Positions 1-10,182 are shown, counted from the first letter of the stretch. The stretch is 64,000 bases of DNA from Thermococcus thermotolerans (GCF_024707485.1 NZ_CP102602.1:1488001-1552000), one strand, 5' to 3'. Numbers and translations: made by a program. The notes: generated by a model not told the origin, from the sequence alone.

Positions 1-996
1 GATGTAGCTTAACGGAGCCGCGACGCTGAGCGGGTAGAACCTGTTGAGCTCGTTCATCCTCTCAAGGATGTGCCTCTCAAGGGCCCTCTCAAGAACGCTG
101 AGATCCCTCTCGACTTCCTCCCTGACGTCCCTGATGACCTTGCCGTACTTGGTGGAGTCCAGCTCGGCCAAGGCCATGCTCAGGTCGTCAACGTGGAGGA
201 GAGGGTCGAGTCTTATGCTCCCTCCAGGTATTATCAGCGGCCTTATCTCCTCTGCGGTCATTCCGGCTGACTTCGCCCTGAGGACCATAAGTATGTTGGT
301 CTTGTCGATTTTGAGCCTGACGAACTCTTCAAGGATGACGCGCTCGTCGTCTTTCCTTGAGAGAGCATAGCGGAGGAGCTTTCCGTAGTGCATCCTGTAG
401 AGCTCTGTCTCGAACTCCTGGAGCGATACCTCTCCAAGGAGCAATCTCTGGTAGGGCTCCTCGTAGGGAGTGCCCTCAAGGATAACGAGTATCTCCTCCA
501 TGGTCTTTGCCTCTGCCATGGCCTTGACCTTCGGGAGCATCGGGCCTATTTCCATGACGTAGTCGCCCGCAACCTCGCCGGCGAACTTGGCCTTGACGAC
601 ACTCGCTATGTTCCTGACGTCCCACTCCTCGAGCATGAACCTGAAGAACGGGCCAACCCTCTTCGGGAGGATCTTAATCATCAGCTCGTAGGTTCCGGCA
701 AGGGCCTTTTCCAAGGCCCTCTCTATCTCCTCGACGGTGTAGGTCGAAACGTCGGTGAGGTAGTCCTTGTAGTCGGTGTCTTCCAGACTGACGACAAAGT
801 TCTGCAGTGTTCTGCTCTCGGCTAACTCATTGAAGCGCTGCTCGGTGAGGAGCTTTGCCTCCATGGCCTTTATCCTGGCGTTTGGGTATGAATAGGGTGT
901 GTACTTCCATACTATCCTTGCCGTCTTATATCCCACCCAGGCGAACACCACAGCCAGCGTCGTGTTTAGGATTCCACTTACGGCTCCTGCTTCCAT
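1..996 (-). CDS. atpC: A-type ATP synthase subunit C (partial, continues past left edge)
   Basis: Open on the minus strand from an ATG at 994-996 to base 1 without a stop, so the 3' end lies outside the window. The 332 visible codons begin MEAGAVSGILNTTLAVVF and contain the helical, charged repeats typical of subunit C/d, the funnel-shaped protein that couples the central stalk to the membrane K ring of the archaeal A1Ao ATP synthase. A GGTGAGG ribosome binding site lies just upstream. It follows atpE by 5 bp, so it is the fifth gene of the H-I-K-E-C operon; F, A, B and D are expected beyond the edge. The order of the neighbours makes the call firm. Confidence 0.93.
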   Translation of the reverse strand, partial: MEAGAVSGILNTTLAVVFAWVGYKTARIVWKYTPYSYPNARIKAMEAKLLTEQRFNELAESRTLQNFVVSLEDTDYKDYLTDVSTYTVEEIERALEKALAGTYELMIKILPKRVGPFFRFMLEEWDVRNIASVVKAKFAGEVAGDYVMEIGPMLPKVKAMAEAKTMEEILVILEGTPYEEPYQRLLLGEVSLQEFETELYRMHYGKLLRYALSRKDDERVILEEFVRLKIDKTNILMVLRAKSAGMTAEEIRPLIIPGGSIRLDPLLHVDDLSMALAELDSTKYGKVIRDVREEVERDLSVLERALERHILERMNELNRFYPLSVAAPLSYI

Positions 997-1001
997 TAAC
1001 C

Positions 1002-1613
1002 TCACCCGAAGAGAGCCTTGGCTATCTCTGCCCTCAGTTCACTCTCAAACCTCTCTATCCTTGCCTCGAAGGTGTTGTCGACCCTAATAGAGCCGTCGGG
1101 GGCCTCCACAAGAACGCCACCTATGCTCTGTATTGGCTCACCGAGGCTTATCTCCACATCCCTTCCGAGCTTTGCCACAACGGACTCCCTGAACTCTCCC
1201 AGCCTGCTCTCAAGGAGCTTCAGGGTCTTCTCGTTGGAGCGAACAATGCAGGCCTCCCCACCGAGCTCCTCGAGGGCCCTAACGGTAAGGTCGATGAGCA
1301 TCGGGAAGTACTCTTCCTCGGGAAGCTCCGCGAGCCTTTCCCTGAGGGCGGTTAGTACTTCCTGAATGAGCTCCTCCTGAACCTCAAGGCGCTTCTTCCT
1401 GACCTCAAGCCTCGCGTTGGCTATTATGCGCTGCTTCTCCGTCTCCGCCTGGGTCTGGGCCTTCCTGAGTATCCACTCAGCCCTCGCTTCGGCCCTCTTT
1501 CTCGCCTCTTCCTTAATCCTCTCCGCCTCTTTCTGGGCCTCGCTGAGTATGTACTGTATCTTCTGCTCCGCTTCCCTGTTTATCTCCTGAATTATCAGCT
1601 CTGCTCCATCCAT
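1002..1613 (-). CDS. atpE: A-type ATP synthase subunit E
   Basis: 203 residues. The N-terminal half is a long highly charged coiled coil (about residues 10-100, rich in E, K, R, A and Q); the C-terminal half is a compact alpha/beta domain ending near KALFG. This is the peripheral-stalk subunit E, which pairs with subunit H and binds the top of the A1 head to resist rotor torque. The ATG at 1613 has a GGAGGAAGG ribosome binding site. Gene order (after K, before C) and length fit archaeal AtpE. Confidence 0.95.
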   Translation of the reverse strand: MDGAELIIQEINREAEQKIQYILSEAQKEAERIKEEARKRAEARAEWILRKAQTQAETEKQRIIANARLEVRKKRLEVQEELIQEVLTALRERLAELPEEEYFPMLIDLTVRALEELGGEACIVRSNEKTLKLLESRLGEFRESVVAKLGRDVEISLGEPIQSIGGVLVEAPDGSIRVDNTFEARIERFESELRAEIAKALFG

Positions 1614-1651
1614 CTTCCTTCCTCCTTGACCTATAAAGAAAGTTGTGGGAG

Positions 1652-2143
<492 letters not shown>

Positions 2144-2155
2144 TCATGCACCTCC

Positions 2156-4132
2156 TTAAGCTTCAAACTCCAGCTCGGAAACTTCTCTTTTTGCCCTGAA
2201 GGGCTGGAAGGGTTTACCTTCACCTGAGTAGAACGTTCCGAAAAATTCAACGTACTGCAGACGGAGCGAGTGAACGAACGCTCCGAGAGCGTTGATGGCG
2301 ACCGAAAACAGCTGGCCGCCGGCAAACAGTATGATTCCGATGACTATGCCTATTGGGACGGGGCCGATGCTTATGCCCCAGACCATTTGGGCCAGTATGT
2401 TGACGACCATCGCGATTCCCGCCGTCGCTAGGGCCAGTGCCATGAGCCTCGCGTAGCTGAGCCAGCTGCCCACGAAGCCGAAGAAGTCTGAGATGACCAG
2501 GAGAACCGCCAGTGCACCGTTCTTGAGCTCGCTGAGTACGAAGAGGATCAAGCCGATCCCGAAGAGCACCTTGCCCGGCATGTCCAGGGACGGGTTGCTA
2601 CTGGCGAGGAACAGGAAGGTTATTCCGAGTATTATGAGCATCCACGAGAGCTGGTCGAGTATCGCGTCCTTGATTTCGCCGTTCCTGAGCTTGACTATGA
2701 AGCCGACTGTGTAGCCTGTGAAGAGGTGGGCTATACCTATCGCGAGAGCAAGCTGGAGCACCACTAGGGCATCCTGGAAGGTGTCCCAGACGCGCGGGAC
2801 CGTGAACCCAGCCAGATCAAGGGCGTTGCCGAAGTAGCTGCCGAAGATAACGCCCATCACCATTGTGAAGAACGAGCTTATAAGCAGGGTGTAAGCGAAC
2901 TTGTAGGTGCCGTCGTTGAACTTCCTGTGCCCCTTGACAAGGAGGGCCGCTATTATCGCTATTATGAGGCCGTACATGAAGTCCGTGAGCATGAATCCGA
3001 AGAAGAACGAGTATGTGAAGGTTATTATCGGCGTCGGGTCTATCTCGTTGTACTTGGGGACGCCGTACATCTCGGTGAGCATCTCGAAGGGCCTGGCCCA
3101 GCCCGGGTTCTTGAGCTTTATTGGAATCTCGTCGAGCTCTTCCTCGGTCGGCTCCCTGACGTTGATGTAGGCGGTGCCGTTGGTCACCCTCTTGATGCCC
3201 TCCAGAACCTTGGGGACATCGCTCCTCGGAAGCCAGCCGGTCAAAGCAAATGTCATGTTCGTCCTGGCCAGCATCGGCAGTACGGTTGACTTGTCACGCT
3301 CGTTCTCCATGAGCTCCTGGTAGAAGAGGACATCCTCGTAGTACCGCTCAGCCAGCATCTCCGCGTCCTTCTTGGCGCTCTCAAGCTCCTCCTCCTTTCT
3401 CCTGAGCTTCTCCTCGTAGACGGCTATGAGCTCCCTGGGAGTCCCCTCACCCTCCGGAATCTCAAGCCTCTCAAGGGAGTACTTGGCCAGAATCGGGTTG
3501 GCCCTGTCGTAATCGGCCTTGAGGAAGACGAAAACCGCCAGAACCTTGTCCTTCAGTTCCCTTGAAACTATGACCGCCCTGTTCTCCGTGGCTTTGGTAA
3601 CCTCCTCAACGAGGGGCTTAAACCGGTTTCTGTCAACGGTTCCGACGACGATTTCCAGCATTTGGGTTGATCTGAGGTATGACACATCAAGGTTGAGAGC
3701 CGAAAGAAGCTCCAGTATCGCTATGTCGCCCTTTATCCTCTCGATTTCAGTCTGGGTGGTGGTTATCTTGCCCTCAACTGCCTTTATCTCGGGCTCAACT
3801 TGAGCAAGGAACGCTTCAACGTCCTTTATGAGCCTCTCGATTCCCTCGTACCTGTACTTCTTCCTTGCCCGCTCCTTCGGGAAGATGAACTCCCTGAGGC
3901 CACCCCCGGTGGACTTTCTGTAGGCCTTAAGGAAATCTGCAAGCCTTGAGATGGTTATGCTGTACGAAGCGGCCTTCCTGTGGTACTCGTTGGGAGAATC
4001 ACTCTGGGCAACTTCGACGTTGAGCTCCCGTATCTCCACAATACCGTTCTCGTGGAGGTACGTTAGGAGGCTGTCCTTGTATCTGTTAAGCGTGATGACC
4101 TCTATCCTGACCATCTCTTCAGGCTTGAACAT
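2156..4132 (-). CDS. atpI: A-type ATP synthase subunit I (a)
   Basis: 658 residues. The N-terminal cytoplasmic half (about 1-340) is charged and partly coiled coil; the C-terminal half carries seven or eight membrane helices, including the FFGFMLTDFMYGLI and GSWLSYARLMALALA segments that in the family hold the ion half-channels and the essential arginine (the R in YARLMAL). It is the stator membrane subunit through which ions pass to the K ring. ATG at 4132 lies one base after the atpH stop, with AGAGGGGG as ribosome binding site inside atpH, so translation is probably coupled. Confidence 0.96.
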   Translation of the reverse strand: MFKPEEMVRIEVITLNRYKDSLLTYLHENGIVEIRELNVEVAQSDSPNEYHRKAASYSITISRLADFLKAYRKSTGGGLREFIFPKERARKKYRYEGIERLIKDVEAFLAQVEPEIKAVEGKITTTQTEIERIKGDIAILELLSALNLDVSYLRSTQMLEIVVGTVDRNRFKPLVEEVTKATENRAVIVSRELKDKVLAVFVFLKADYDRANPILAKYSLERLEIPEGEGTPRELIAVYEEKLRRKEEELESAKKDAEMLAERYYEDVLFYQELMENERDKSTVLPMLARTNMTFALTGWLPRSDVPKVLEGIKRVTNGTAYINVREPTEEELDEIPIKLKNPGWARPFEMLTEMYGVPKYNEIDPTPIITFTYSFFFGFMLTDFMYGLIIAIIAALLVKGHRKFNDGTYKFAYTLLISSFFTMVMGVIFGSYFGNALDLAGFTVPRVWDTFQDALVVLQLALAIGIAHLFTGYTVGFIVKLRNGEIKDAILDQLSWMLIILGITFLFLASSNPSLDMPGKVLFGIGLILFVLSELKNGALAVLLVISDFFGFVGSWLSYARLMALALATAGIAMVVNILAQMVWGISIGPVPIGIVIGIILFAGGQLFSVAINALGAFVHSLRLQYVEFFGTFYSGEGKPFQPFRAKREVSELEFEA

Positions 4133-4133
4133 T

Positions 4134-4445
4134 TCAGCCCCCTCTCACGAGCGCTATTCCAGCGGAGATGGCCTTCTCAAAGTTGTTGGTGGCTCTGACC
4201 TTGAGCTCTTCGATTTCAGAATCTCCCGCCTCCAGTATCTTCTTCGCCTCTTCCTCCCCTTCGAGACGTGCTTTTTCAATGAGGGATTCGGCGTTCCTTT
4301 CGGCCTCCTGCACTATGTTCTTTTCCAGAAGCTTGGCCTCTTCACGGGCCTTGAGGACTATCCGCTTGGCTTCCTCCTTGGCCCTCTCGATCCTCTCTTC
4401 CGCCTGTTTCTCTGCATCAACAATCTGCTTGATGACGTCCTCCAT
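4134..4445 (-). CDS. atpH: A-type ATP synthase subunit H
   Basis: 103 residues, nearly all one charged right-handed-type coiled coil (DVIKQIVDAEKQAEERIERA onward). Subunit H dimerises with E to make the peripheral stalk. It is the first gene of the ATP synthase operon here; a TATA box lies about 65-70 bp upstream of its ATG, and the next upstream gene on the same strand ends about 150 bp away. Length and position match the family. Confidence 0.92.
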   Translation of the reverse strand: MEDVIKQIVDAEKQAEERIERAKEEAKRIVLKAREEAKLLEKNIVQEAERNAESLIEKARLEGEEEAKKILEAGDSEIEELKVRATNNFEKAISAGIALVRGG

Positions 4446-4509
4446 GATTAGCCCCCCAATGACACCGAAAACAGGTGATCCTCACGCCACCTTTGGCTTC
4501 CCTAATCGG

Positions 4510-4517
4510 TTTAAATA
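4510..4517 (-). promoter_or_regulatory. TATA box of the ATP synthase operon
   Basis: Minus-strand TATTTAAA followed by a purine-rich stretch, in the 146-bp gap between the TrkA-like gene and atpH. Transcription would start near 4485-4490 and give a leader of about 40 nt. Seen by eye only. Confidence 0.5.
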
Positions 4518-4591
4518 GTTTTTGGCCTATGGGCCGAGGATTTGACGGGGAAAGAACAAAAATGGACATGAAAGTTGAAAAAAATGTCATA

Positions 4592-5284
4592 TTAACTTTC
4601 ATTGTTGGGTTTCTTCTTCTCCAAAAGCCTCTTCACGTCGTCGAGGACACTGTTCTTGGCGAAGATTATGACCTGTCCCCTGTCCGGAAGCTTTGTATCG
4701 CCAGAGGGAATTATCAGGTTGCCCTTCTCATCGTAAACAGCCACCATGAGTGCGTCCCTCGGCAGCTTCAGCTCCTTGACCAGCCTGCCCGCTATCTCGC
4801 TGTCTCCGTTGATGGTAAAGCGAACTATTTCAGCGCCCTCCTTTGGGAACAAAACGCGATCGAAGCCCGGCGTGACTATGTTCCTGCTGATGTATTCAGC
4901 GGCTATCTCCTCCGGCGATATCACGAAGTCGAAGTAGCGCTTCAGGTCGGTGACCTCCTCAAAGATGCGCCTGTTCTGGGGATTGCTTATCCTGAGCGAC
5001 GTCTTGATCTTCGGGTTGAGGTGCTTGGCCAGTATACATGCCAGCAGGTTGGCATCGTCCTTGCCCGTCAAGGCTGCAAAGGCATCCGCCTGCTTTATGT
5101 TGGCCTCCTCCAGCGTTTTGGGGTCAGTGGCGTCGCCTTCAATGACCAAACCATTGATGAGGAGGGAGAGCTCCTTGGCGCGCTCCTTGTTCATCTCTAT
5201 TATCGTTACGTCGTGCCCCTCCTCCTCAAGCATCTTTGCCACGAGGAAGCCGACCCTGCCAGCACCCATTATCACGACGAACAT
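4592..5284 (-). CDS. TrkA/KtrA-type potassium channel regulatory subunit (RCK domain)
   Basis: 230 residues. The N-terminus MFVVIMGAGRVGFLVAKML is a Rossmann GxGxxG nucleotide-binding motif followed by the acidic end of beta 2 (IIEMNKER), as in RCK/TrkA-N domains; residues about 140-225 look like a TrkA-C ligand domain. Proteins of this kind sit on the cytoplasmic face of K+ transporters and gate them in response to NAD(H), ATP or cyclic dinucleotides. The ATG shares one base with the secD stop (TGATG), so it is translated from the secF-secD transcript. No membrane partner is next to it, so the partner transporter is unknown. Confidence 0.85.
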   Translation of the reverse strand: MFVVIMGAGRVGFLVAKMLEEEGHDVTIIEMNKERAKELSLLINGLVIEGDATDPKTLEEANIKQADAFAALTGKDDANLLACILAKHLNPKIKTSLRISNPQNRRIFEEVTDLKRYFDFVISPEEIAAEYISRNIVTPGFDRVLFPKEGAEIVRFTINGDSEIAGRLVKELKLPRDALMVAVYDEKGNLIIPSGDTKLPDRGQVIIFAKNSVLDDVKRLLEKKKPNNES

Positions 5285-6807
5285 CAGTCCTCACCGAGGA
5301 GGTATTTGGCTATCTCCGCATAGGCAGGCCTGGTTATCAGGATTCCGATGAGCACTCCGAGTATCGTCGTGAAGGCAAAACCCTTGAGCGTTCCGACGAA
5401 GTAAACCAGCAGGAAGCTCATGGCAGCTATAGTGGTCGCTGCTGACGCGAAGATGACGAAGAACGCCCTGCCCATCCTCTTGAGCATGCTTGAGCGTCTG
5501 CTTATCCTCGTGGTCTTCTCCCCACCGAGTAGCTCATCGGTTATGACTATCTGCTGGTCGACACCAGTACCTATGGCCGCAATGATACCAGCGATACTGG
5601 GCAGGTCAAGGTTCCACCTGATGAGCGCCGCGAAGCCCAGGATGATTATCGCCTCGAAGAGGCTGGTCGAGGCAACGGGTATGGCTATCCTCCACTTCCT
5701 GTAGTGGAAGTAGACGATGAGCAGGACGGTTATGAGTGCACCAATGCCCGCGTAGAGAGCCTGCGTCCTGAAGCCCTCGCCGAGCCTCGGGGATATGAAC
5801 TCCATACCAACGACGTTGAGCTTGACCGGAAGCGACCCGCTCTTAAGGACGGTGTAGATGGTGCTCGCCTCCTGCTCGGCCGTAAGCCTGTCCGGAGCGC
5901 TTCCAGTTATCTGAACATCCTGCTGGGGTTCTCCTACGGTAAGACCCTCGCCAAGGGAATACGGGCCGTAAAGGCCAAGAACCCTGACTATAAGCGCGTG
6001 GTCACTCTCCCCCTGGGCCCTCGGGACGTACCTTACCGTGATGTTCATTGCCTCAAGCTGGGTCTGAAGCTCCCCCGGGACGTCAACGAGGACTATCCTG
6101 CCCTTGCCCTGAGCGAGCTTGACTATCTCGTCGGCGCTCTGGTTGGCGTAGGCGACGACGCTTATGTTAAAGGCCTTGGTAATCCTCTCAAGGAGCGTCG
6201 GTGCCTCCGGGGCGTTGGCGTTGAACTCCGAGCTGTTCATCGTCTTGTAAACGCTCTCGGGGACAATCATCAGAGAGTTGACCGGCGGGTCAAGGAACAT
6301 GTCAACCGGCCAGCCGGCCTTACCCTTGGCAAGCTCAGCAAACTTTTCGGCTGCGCTCTTGGAGATTCTGAAGGGAACGCTCCAGCTGTTGTCGGGGTTT
6401 ATTTTATAGATACCCACATACTCAACGTCGTTTCCCGTTCCAAATACAGTCCCCGCGAACTCCATGTAGAAGACACCCTGACTCTCGATGACGCTCTTTA
6501 TCTGATTCGCCTCCTCCGGAGAGGTAACGTTGGCGACTTTAATCAGCACTATCTGGTCTCCCTGGGCCTCAACGGTTATGTCTCTAAGGCCGAGGGTGTT
6601 CAGCCTCTTCTGAAGGGAGTCAGTTACGAGCTGCATGGTCTTGGTGTCAACGGGGTGTTCGGTCTGAGCAACGAGTGCGACACCGCCGCTTATGTCGATA
6701 CCAAACGTGAGAGGCCTAACCGCAAGGGTCACTATCGAGCCTATGAGAAACAGAGTGAGCAGGATTATCCTCCAGTTTAGGAGAAGCTTTTTGGTTCTTC
6801 TCTTCAT
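5284..6807 (-). CDS. secD: Protein-export membrane protein SecD
   Basis: 507 residues. One N-terminal membrane helix is followed by FGIDISGGVALVAQTEHPVD (family motif near residue 35), a large extracytoplasmic region, and a five-helix C-terminal bundle with GTGVDQQIVITDEL, the RND-type signature. With SecF it uses the ion gradient to pull secreted proteins out of SecYE. The start overlaps the secF stop by 4 bp (ATGA), so the pair is co-translated. In archaea the D and F order is reversed relative to Escherichia coli, as seen here. Confidence 0.95.
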   Translation of the reverse strand: MKRRTKKLLLNWRIILLTLFLIGSIVTLAVRPLTFGIDISGGVALVAQTEHPVDTKTMQLVTDSLQKRLNTLGLRDITVEAQGDQIVLIKVANVTSPEEANQIKSVIESQGVFYMEFAGTVFGTGNDVEYVGIYKINPDNSWSVPFRISKSAAEKFAELAKGKAGWPVDMFLDPPVNSLMIVPESVYKTMNSSEFNANAPEAPTLLERITKAFNISVVAYANQSADEIVKLAQGKGRIVLVDVPGELQTQLEAMNITVRYVPRAQGESDHALIVRVLGLYGPYSLGEGLTVGEPQQDVQITGSAPDRLTAEQEASTIYTVLKSGSLPVKLNVVGMEFISPRLGEGFRTQALYAGIGALITVLLIVYFHYRKWRIAIPVASTSLFEAIIILGFAALIRWNLDLPSIAGIIAAIGTGVDQQIVITDELLGGEKTTRISRRSSMLKRMGRAFFVIFASAATTIAAMSFLLVYFVGTLKGFAFTTILGVLIGILITRPAYAEIAKYLLGED

Positions 6808-7721
6808 GCCTTACCACCCCTGACAGCTTCCCTGGTAAGGTACCACTTGAGCACGCCCGCGTTGAGAACCCACGTGTTCATGAAGTCCGCGAGCAGACCG
6901 AAGATTAGGACTATGGCGATGTTGTCTATGGTCTGGGAGGTCGAGATTATCCAGAGAATCAGCAGGGCACCCAGGGTCGTGGTGCTCATGGTGAAGCCCG
7001 TCGAGACGGCCGAGAGGTAGGCCTTGTCTATGGAGTCCTCCTTTCTCTTGAGGAGTTTAGTCGTCAGGAGGATGTTGCTGTCAACGGTGTAACCTATGAG
7101 CATGAGCAGCGCCGCTATAGTGGCGGTGGTGAGCTCTATCCCGAAGATGCCCATCAGGGCAACTGCTATCGTCATGTCCGAGAGTGCGGAGAATATTATC
7201 GTGAGCGACGGCACGAGGTTCCTGAAAAACAGAAAGACCACGACTGCCATAGCAAGGAACGCAAATGCCAGCGCCCTTATTCCCTGCTGCTGAGCTATCT
7301 CTCCAAAGGTTGGCTGCACCTCGCTGTGGGTATATTCAGCACCAGGATACTTCTCCTTCATGGCATCGATTATTCTGAGCGGGTCGGTGCCTATAGGCGC
7401 ATAAACCCTGACACCGCTGGTCTCGACACCGGTGAAGCTCTCGACCCTGACGTCCACACCGATTTTATCGCTTATGTACTTGGCCAGTTCATCCGGGTTT
7501 GCATTAACTCCGTAGGCGGTAACCACAACACCGCCCCTGAGGTCTATCCCCAGCGTCGGAAAGTTGACCGCGAGGAGTATTAAGGCTATCACGAAGACCA
7601 CAAGCGGATACATTATCATTTTTCTGTATTCCATCCTTGCGAGGAAGCTCAGCTTTTCCTGTTTCTTCGCCCTCACGGCATCTCCCGCCGTGGGCTTTGC
7701 CTTTGATTTAGGCTTCGACAT
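6804..7721 (-). CDS. secF: Protein-export membrane protein SecF
   Basis: 305 residues with six membrane helices. It carries the family motif LGIDLRGGVVVTAYG near residue 52 and the RND-like segment GYTVDSNILLTTKLL. A charged Lys-rich cytoplasmic tail precedes helix 1. It forms the SecDF complex with the next gene. The ATG at 7721 has GGGGTGAAGGT upstream; a TATA-like TTTTAAAA lies at about 7773-7780. First gene of secF-secD-trkA-like. Confidence 0.95.
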   Translation of the reverse strand: MSKPKSKAKPTAGDAVRAKKQEKLSFLARMEYRKMIMYPLVVFVIALILLAVNFPTLGIDLRGGVVVTAYGVNANPDELAKYISDKIGVDVRVESFTGVETSGVRVYAPIGTDPLRIIDAMKEKYPGAEYTHSEVQPTFGEIAQQQGIRALAFAFLAMAVVVFLFFRNLVPSLTIIFSALSDMTIAVALMGIFGIELTTATIAALLMLIGYTVDSNILLTTKLLKRKEDSIDKAYLSAVSTGFTMSTTTLGALLILWIISTSQTIDNIAIVLIFGLLADFMNTWVLNAGVLKWYLTREAVRGGKA

Positions 7722-8052
7722 ACCTTCACCCCTTCGTGAGTTTTAGTAAACTTGTCGTTAGTTGGAGGTATGAGTTTTAAAATTAGTGGTTCACGCCTAA
7801 AAAAGGCCATCGGTGAGCATGATTAAACTGGGCGCAGAGGGGACTTAACCCATGAAAGAGCCTTCAAATCGGAATTGCAGGGAATCCTCCATGAGCTTTC
7901 GGAAAATTTCAATAACGAGCTAGATATAACTGTTCAATAAATTCCAGTCCAGTTCAGAGCAGTTCAACGCCAAAACGGCCCGTTCACAGCTCTCCGCTTC
8001 AGGGCTTAACTTTAAAAAGGGTTCGTAATAGGAGCAACAAGAGGTGAGAGCC
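7722..8052. other. Intergenic region between secF and speH with promoters and a possible gene remnant
   Basis: About 330 bp without a clear gene. A secF TATA-like element lies near 7773-7780 on the minus strand, and a speH TATA box (CTTTAAAAAGG) near 8009-8020 on the plus strand. Between them, 7848-7940 reads on the plus strand as 30 codons with protein-like composition (AFKSELQGILHELSENFNNE) but has no start and is preceded by a stop. It may be the decayed end of a lost gene; this is weak. Confidence 0.4.
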
Positions 8053-8484
8053 ATGGCTGAGATAGAGACGATCGGGTTCCATTACGTTGTTGAGGCAGCA
8101 GGTTGTGATCCCGAAATCCTCGGTAACGCTGACAAGATAAGACAGATATTCCTGGAAGCAGCCAAGGTCGGTAAAATGGAGGTCAAGGCAAGCTATTTCT
8201 TCAAGTTCTCCCCCACCGGTGTCAGCGGGATGGTCATCGTCGCAGAAAGCCACATCTCAATACACACCTGGCCCGAGAAGGGCTACGCGGCTTTGGACGT
8301 TTACACCTGCGGAACCACCGCCGACCCTGAGAAGGCAGTTGACTACATCCTCGACAAGCTCCGCGCCCAGTACGCCCACGTTTCCGAGATAAAGCGTGGA
8401 ATAGAGGAGGAAGACGAGACCTTTACCCACATGATACTCACGTGGGAGGAGAAGCTCGAGAGGAAGAACAGCGAAAAAGACTGA
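8053..8484 (+). CDS. speH: S-adenosylmethionine decarboxylase proenzyme
   Basis: 143 residues. The self-cleavage site is visible in VAESHISIHTWPEKGYAAL: cleavage before the Ser of ESH creates the pyruvoyl group, and the downstream His and Cys (DVYTCG) are the processing and catalytic residues of the small prokaryotic class. The enzyme makes decarboxylated AdoMet, the aminopropyl donor for spermidine and the long-chain polyamines of hyperthermophiles. I chose ATG 8053, with GAGGTGA 5 bp upstream, over an in-frame GTG at 8044 that lies inside that ribosome binding site. Confidence 0.95.
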   Translation: MAEIETIGFHYVVEAAGCDPEILGNADKIRQIFLEAAKVGKMEVKASYFFKFSPTGVSGMVIVAESHISIHTWPEKGYAALDVYTCGTTADPEKAVDYILDKLRAQYAHVSEIKRGIEEEDETFTHMILTWEEKLERKNSEKD

Positions 8485-8515
8485 GGTTAGTTTTCCTTTA
8501 TACTTCCTTTGCCGG

Positions 8516-9022
8516 CTAGCGTTTTCTCCTTATAAACTCCCCCACGTCGGTAACGTTGAGGATGAACTTCCTTCTGCTCTCCGGGTTTATCCTGCCGATG
8601 CCGAGGATAACACCGTTCTCGTCGTAGACCACCAGTTTCTTCGTTCCCTGCCAGACGTATCTTCTCACGCCGCTTCTCGGCACGTCCTTTCCGGTGGTGA
8701 AGAGAAAGCCCGCCTTTGGGGTCAAGACGGCATAGTTCTTCTCAACCTTCACAAAGTAGAAGAACTCCACGTTGGGATAGAACTTCTCAACAAGGTTTTT
8801 GTCCACCTTTATCGTGCCGACGAAGGTTCCGTAGGCGTAGGGCTTAACCTTCATTCGTTCGATCTCTCGCCACAGACTTTCGTTCACGGCGTAAACATCG
8901 CGGAACCTCCCCTCCACCACGGCAAAGAAGTGATGCTTTAGCTCACCATACTTCTCGGCCTCGCGGAGGATCAAATCGTACTCCCATGCGGAGGCACGTC
9001 TATATCTCAGCTCGCCCTCCAT
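8516..9022 (-). CDS. Nip7-like ribosome biogenesis protein (pre-PUA and PUA domains)
   Basis: 168 residues. It begins [20 protein letters not shown] and has a C-terminal PUA-like domain (about 95-165) with [17 protein letters not shown]. This matches archaeal Nip7, an RNA-binding factor of large-subunit assembly, including the [14 protein letters not shown] stretch. The assignment is from memory of archaeal Nip7; a generic PUA protein is the alternative. It converges with speH, 31 bp apart. Confidence 0.75.
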   Translation of the reverse strand: MEGELRYRRASAWEYDLILREAEKYGELKHHFFAVVEGRFRDVYAVNESLWREIERMKVKPYAYGTFVGTIKVDKNLVEKFYPNVEFFYFVKVEKNYAVLTPKAGFLFTTGKDVPRSGVRRYVWQGTKKLVVYDENGVILGIGRINPESRRKFILNVTDVGEFIRRKR

Positions 9023-9042
9023 GAACCCACCGGTTGGGAGTC

Positions 9043-9639
9043 TCAGGCATGCCTTAAAAGGCTTGGCTCAGCTCGAGTCCGAGAGATTGACAGGCACCCC
9101 ACCAACCCCACGACAACCGTGGCGTTTTCTGGCCCCCCTTTCATGCTGGCGTGGACGTAGTAATCCACCGCAACCCACTCGGCAATAAGGGTGCTTATCA
9201 GGGCGGAGACGCCGAGGAGGGCCATTACCGCGGCCGCTGCCGCCTCAGGAATTCTCTCCCCCGCCAGCCAGAGGGCTATGATTCCGCAGAGGGAGGTGGC
9301 GAACCATATGCCAAAGGCAACGAACAGCAGGGGCGTCTCAGCACTTGAGATGGATTCCACGATGACCCAGACCGAGCCGAGCATTCCAAAGGCGAAGTAA
9401 ACCGTCCCGAAGAGCCTGCCCGTTTCAAGCCTGGGCGAAACCCCCAGATAGTAGAGGGACAGCAACGCTGTTAAAAAGTACCCGAGGATGAAAAGCTTAA
9501 GACTCCACGCCAGCTCAAGGTAGAAGAACTCGGGAAGCACTTTGGAGAACATTATGGCCGGGATTCCGTAGAACACCAGGCCGAGCACCGCCTGTACCAG
9601 GAAAGAGGCAAGGAGCAGCGTGGTCTTCCAGTCCCCCAT
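9043..9639 (-). CDS. Multi-pass membrane protein of unknown function
   Basis: 198 residues with about five hydrophobic helices (residues 8-30, 40-65, 78-97, 103-125 and 133-160) and a short polar tail. I recognise no family motif. The ATG at 9639 has weak ribosome-binding context and the TATA-like ATATATC lies close, so it may be nearly leaderless. The neighbours do not suggest a role. Confidence 0.65.
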   Translation of the reverse strand: MGDWKTTLLLASFLVQAVLGLVFYGIPAIMFSKVLPEFFYLELAWSLKLFILGYFLTALLSLYYLGVSPRLETGRLFGTVYFAFGMLGSVWVIVESISSAETPLLFVAFGIWFATSLCGIIALWLAGERIPEAAAAAVMALLGVSALISTLIAEWVAVDYYVHASMKGGPENATVVVGLVGCLSISRTRAEPSLLRHA

Positions 9640-9666
9640 GTTCGAATATAGTCAAAGGGGATATAT

Positions 9667-10182
9667 CTACCTTTCGAGCTCATCAATGAGCCTCGCGAGG
9701 CCATCCATGTCGGTTTTCTCGAACTCCCTCTCAAATTCGAGGCCGAGCCGGGCAATCTCCTCCGGAGTTATAAGCGTTTCAGGGTTTTCAGCGTTTATCC
9801 CCGGGCAGGATGCATCGTAATAGAGCCAGAGACTCTGGCCCTTGTACCGAAGCGGTTTTTCTCCCTCGACCCCGAGGGGCTTTCGCGAAACCATGAAGGG
9901 ATAAATCCTGCAGATTACCGGGTTGACCTCATGAATCCGGCATTTTCCGGTCTCAGGGTCGTGGAAGATACACCCCAGATCCCACTCCCTCACCGCTAAA
10001 ACGAAGCGGATTTTATCCCCCTCTATGGAGAACGTCACGAACTCCTGGGGGTCGTGGCCGGCTCTCGCTATTCTCTCTATGTCCTTCAGGGTCAGATAGA
10101 CATGCCTCCCGCGGCAACAGTCGAGGCAGTAGAGGCACCTGAAGGGCACAGGTTCGGTGAAAGGCCTCGGTTCGAACCTCAT
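9667..10182 (-). CDS. YkgJ-family putative zinc/iron-chelating protein
   Basis: 171 residues from ATG 10182. The N-terminal FRCLYCLDCCRGRHVYLT and the later DLGCIFHDPETGKCRIHE and VICRIYPF give the cysteine pattern of the YkgJ/CxxCxxCC family, which binds metal or an iron-sulfur cluster; its biological role is unknown. The open frame extends 26 codons upstream to 10260, but ATG 10182 starts the conserved domain and has an ATTTTTAAC TATA-like element about 25 bp upstream, which suggests a nearly leaderless mRNA. Confidence 0.8.
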   Translation of the reverse strand: MRFEPRPFTEPVPFRCLYCLDCCRGRHVYLTLKDIERIARAGHDPQEFVTFSIEGDKIRFVLAVREWDLGCIFHDPETGKCRIHEVNPVICRIYPFMVSRKPLGVEGEKPLRYKGQSLWLYYDASCPGINAENPETLITPEEIARLGLEFEREFEKTDMDGLARLIDELER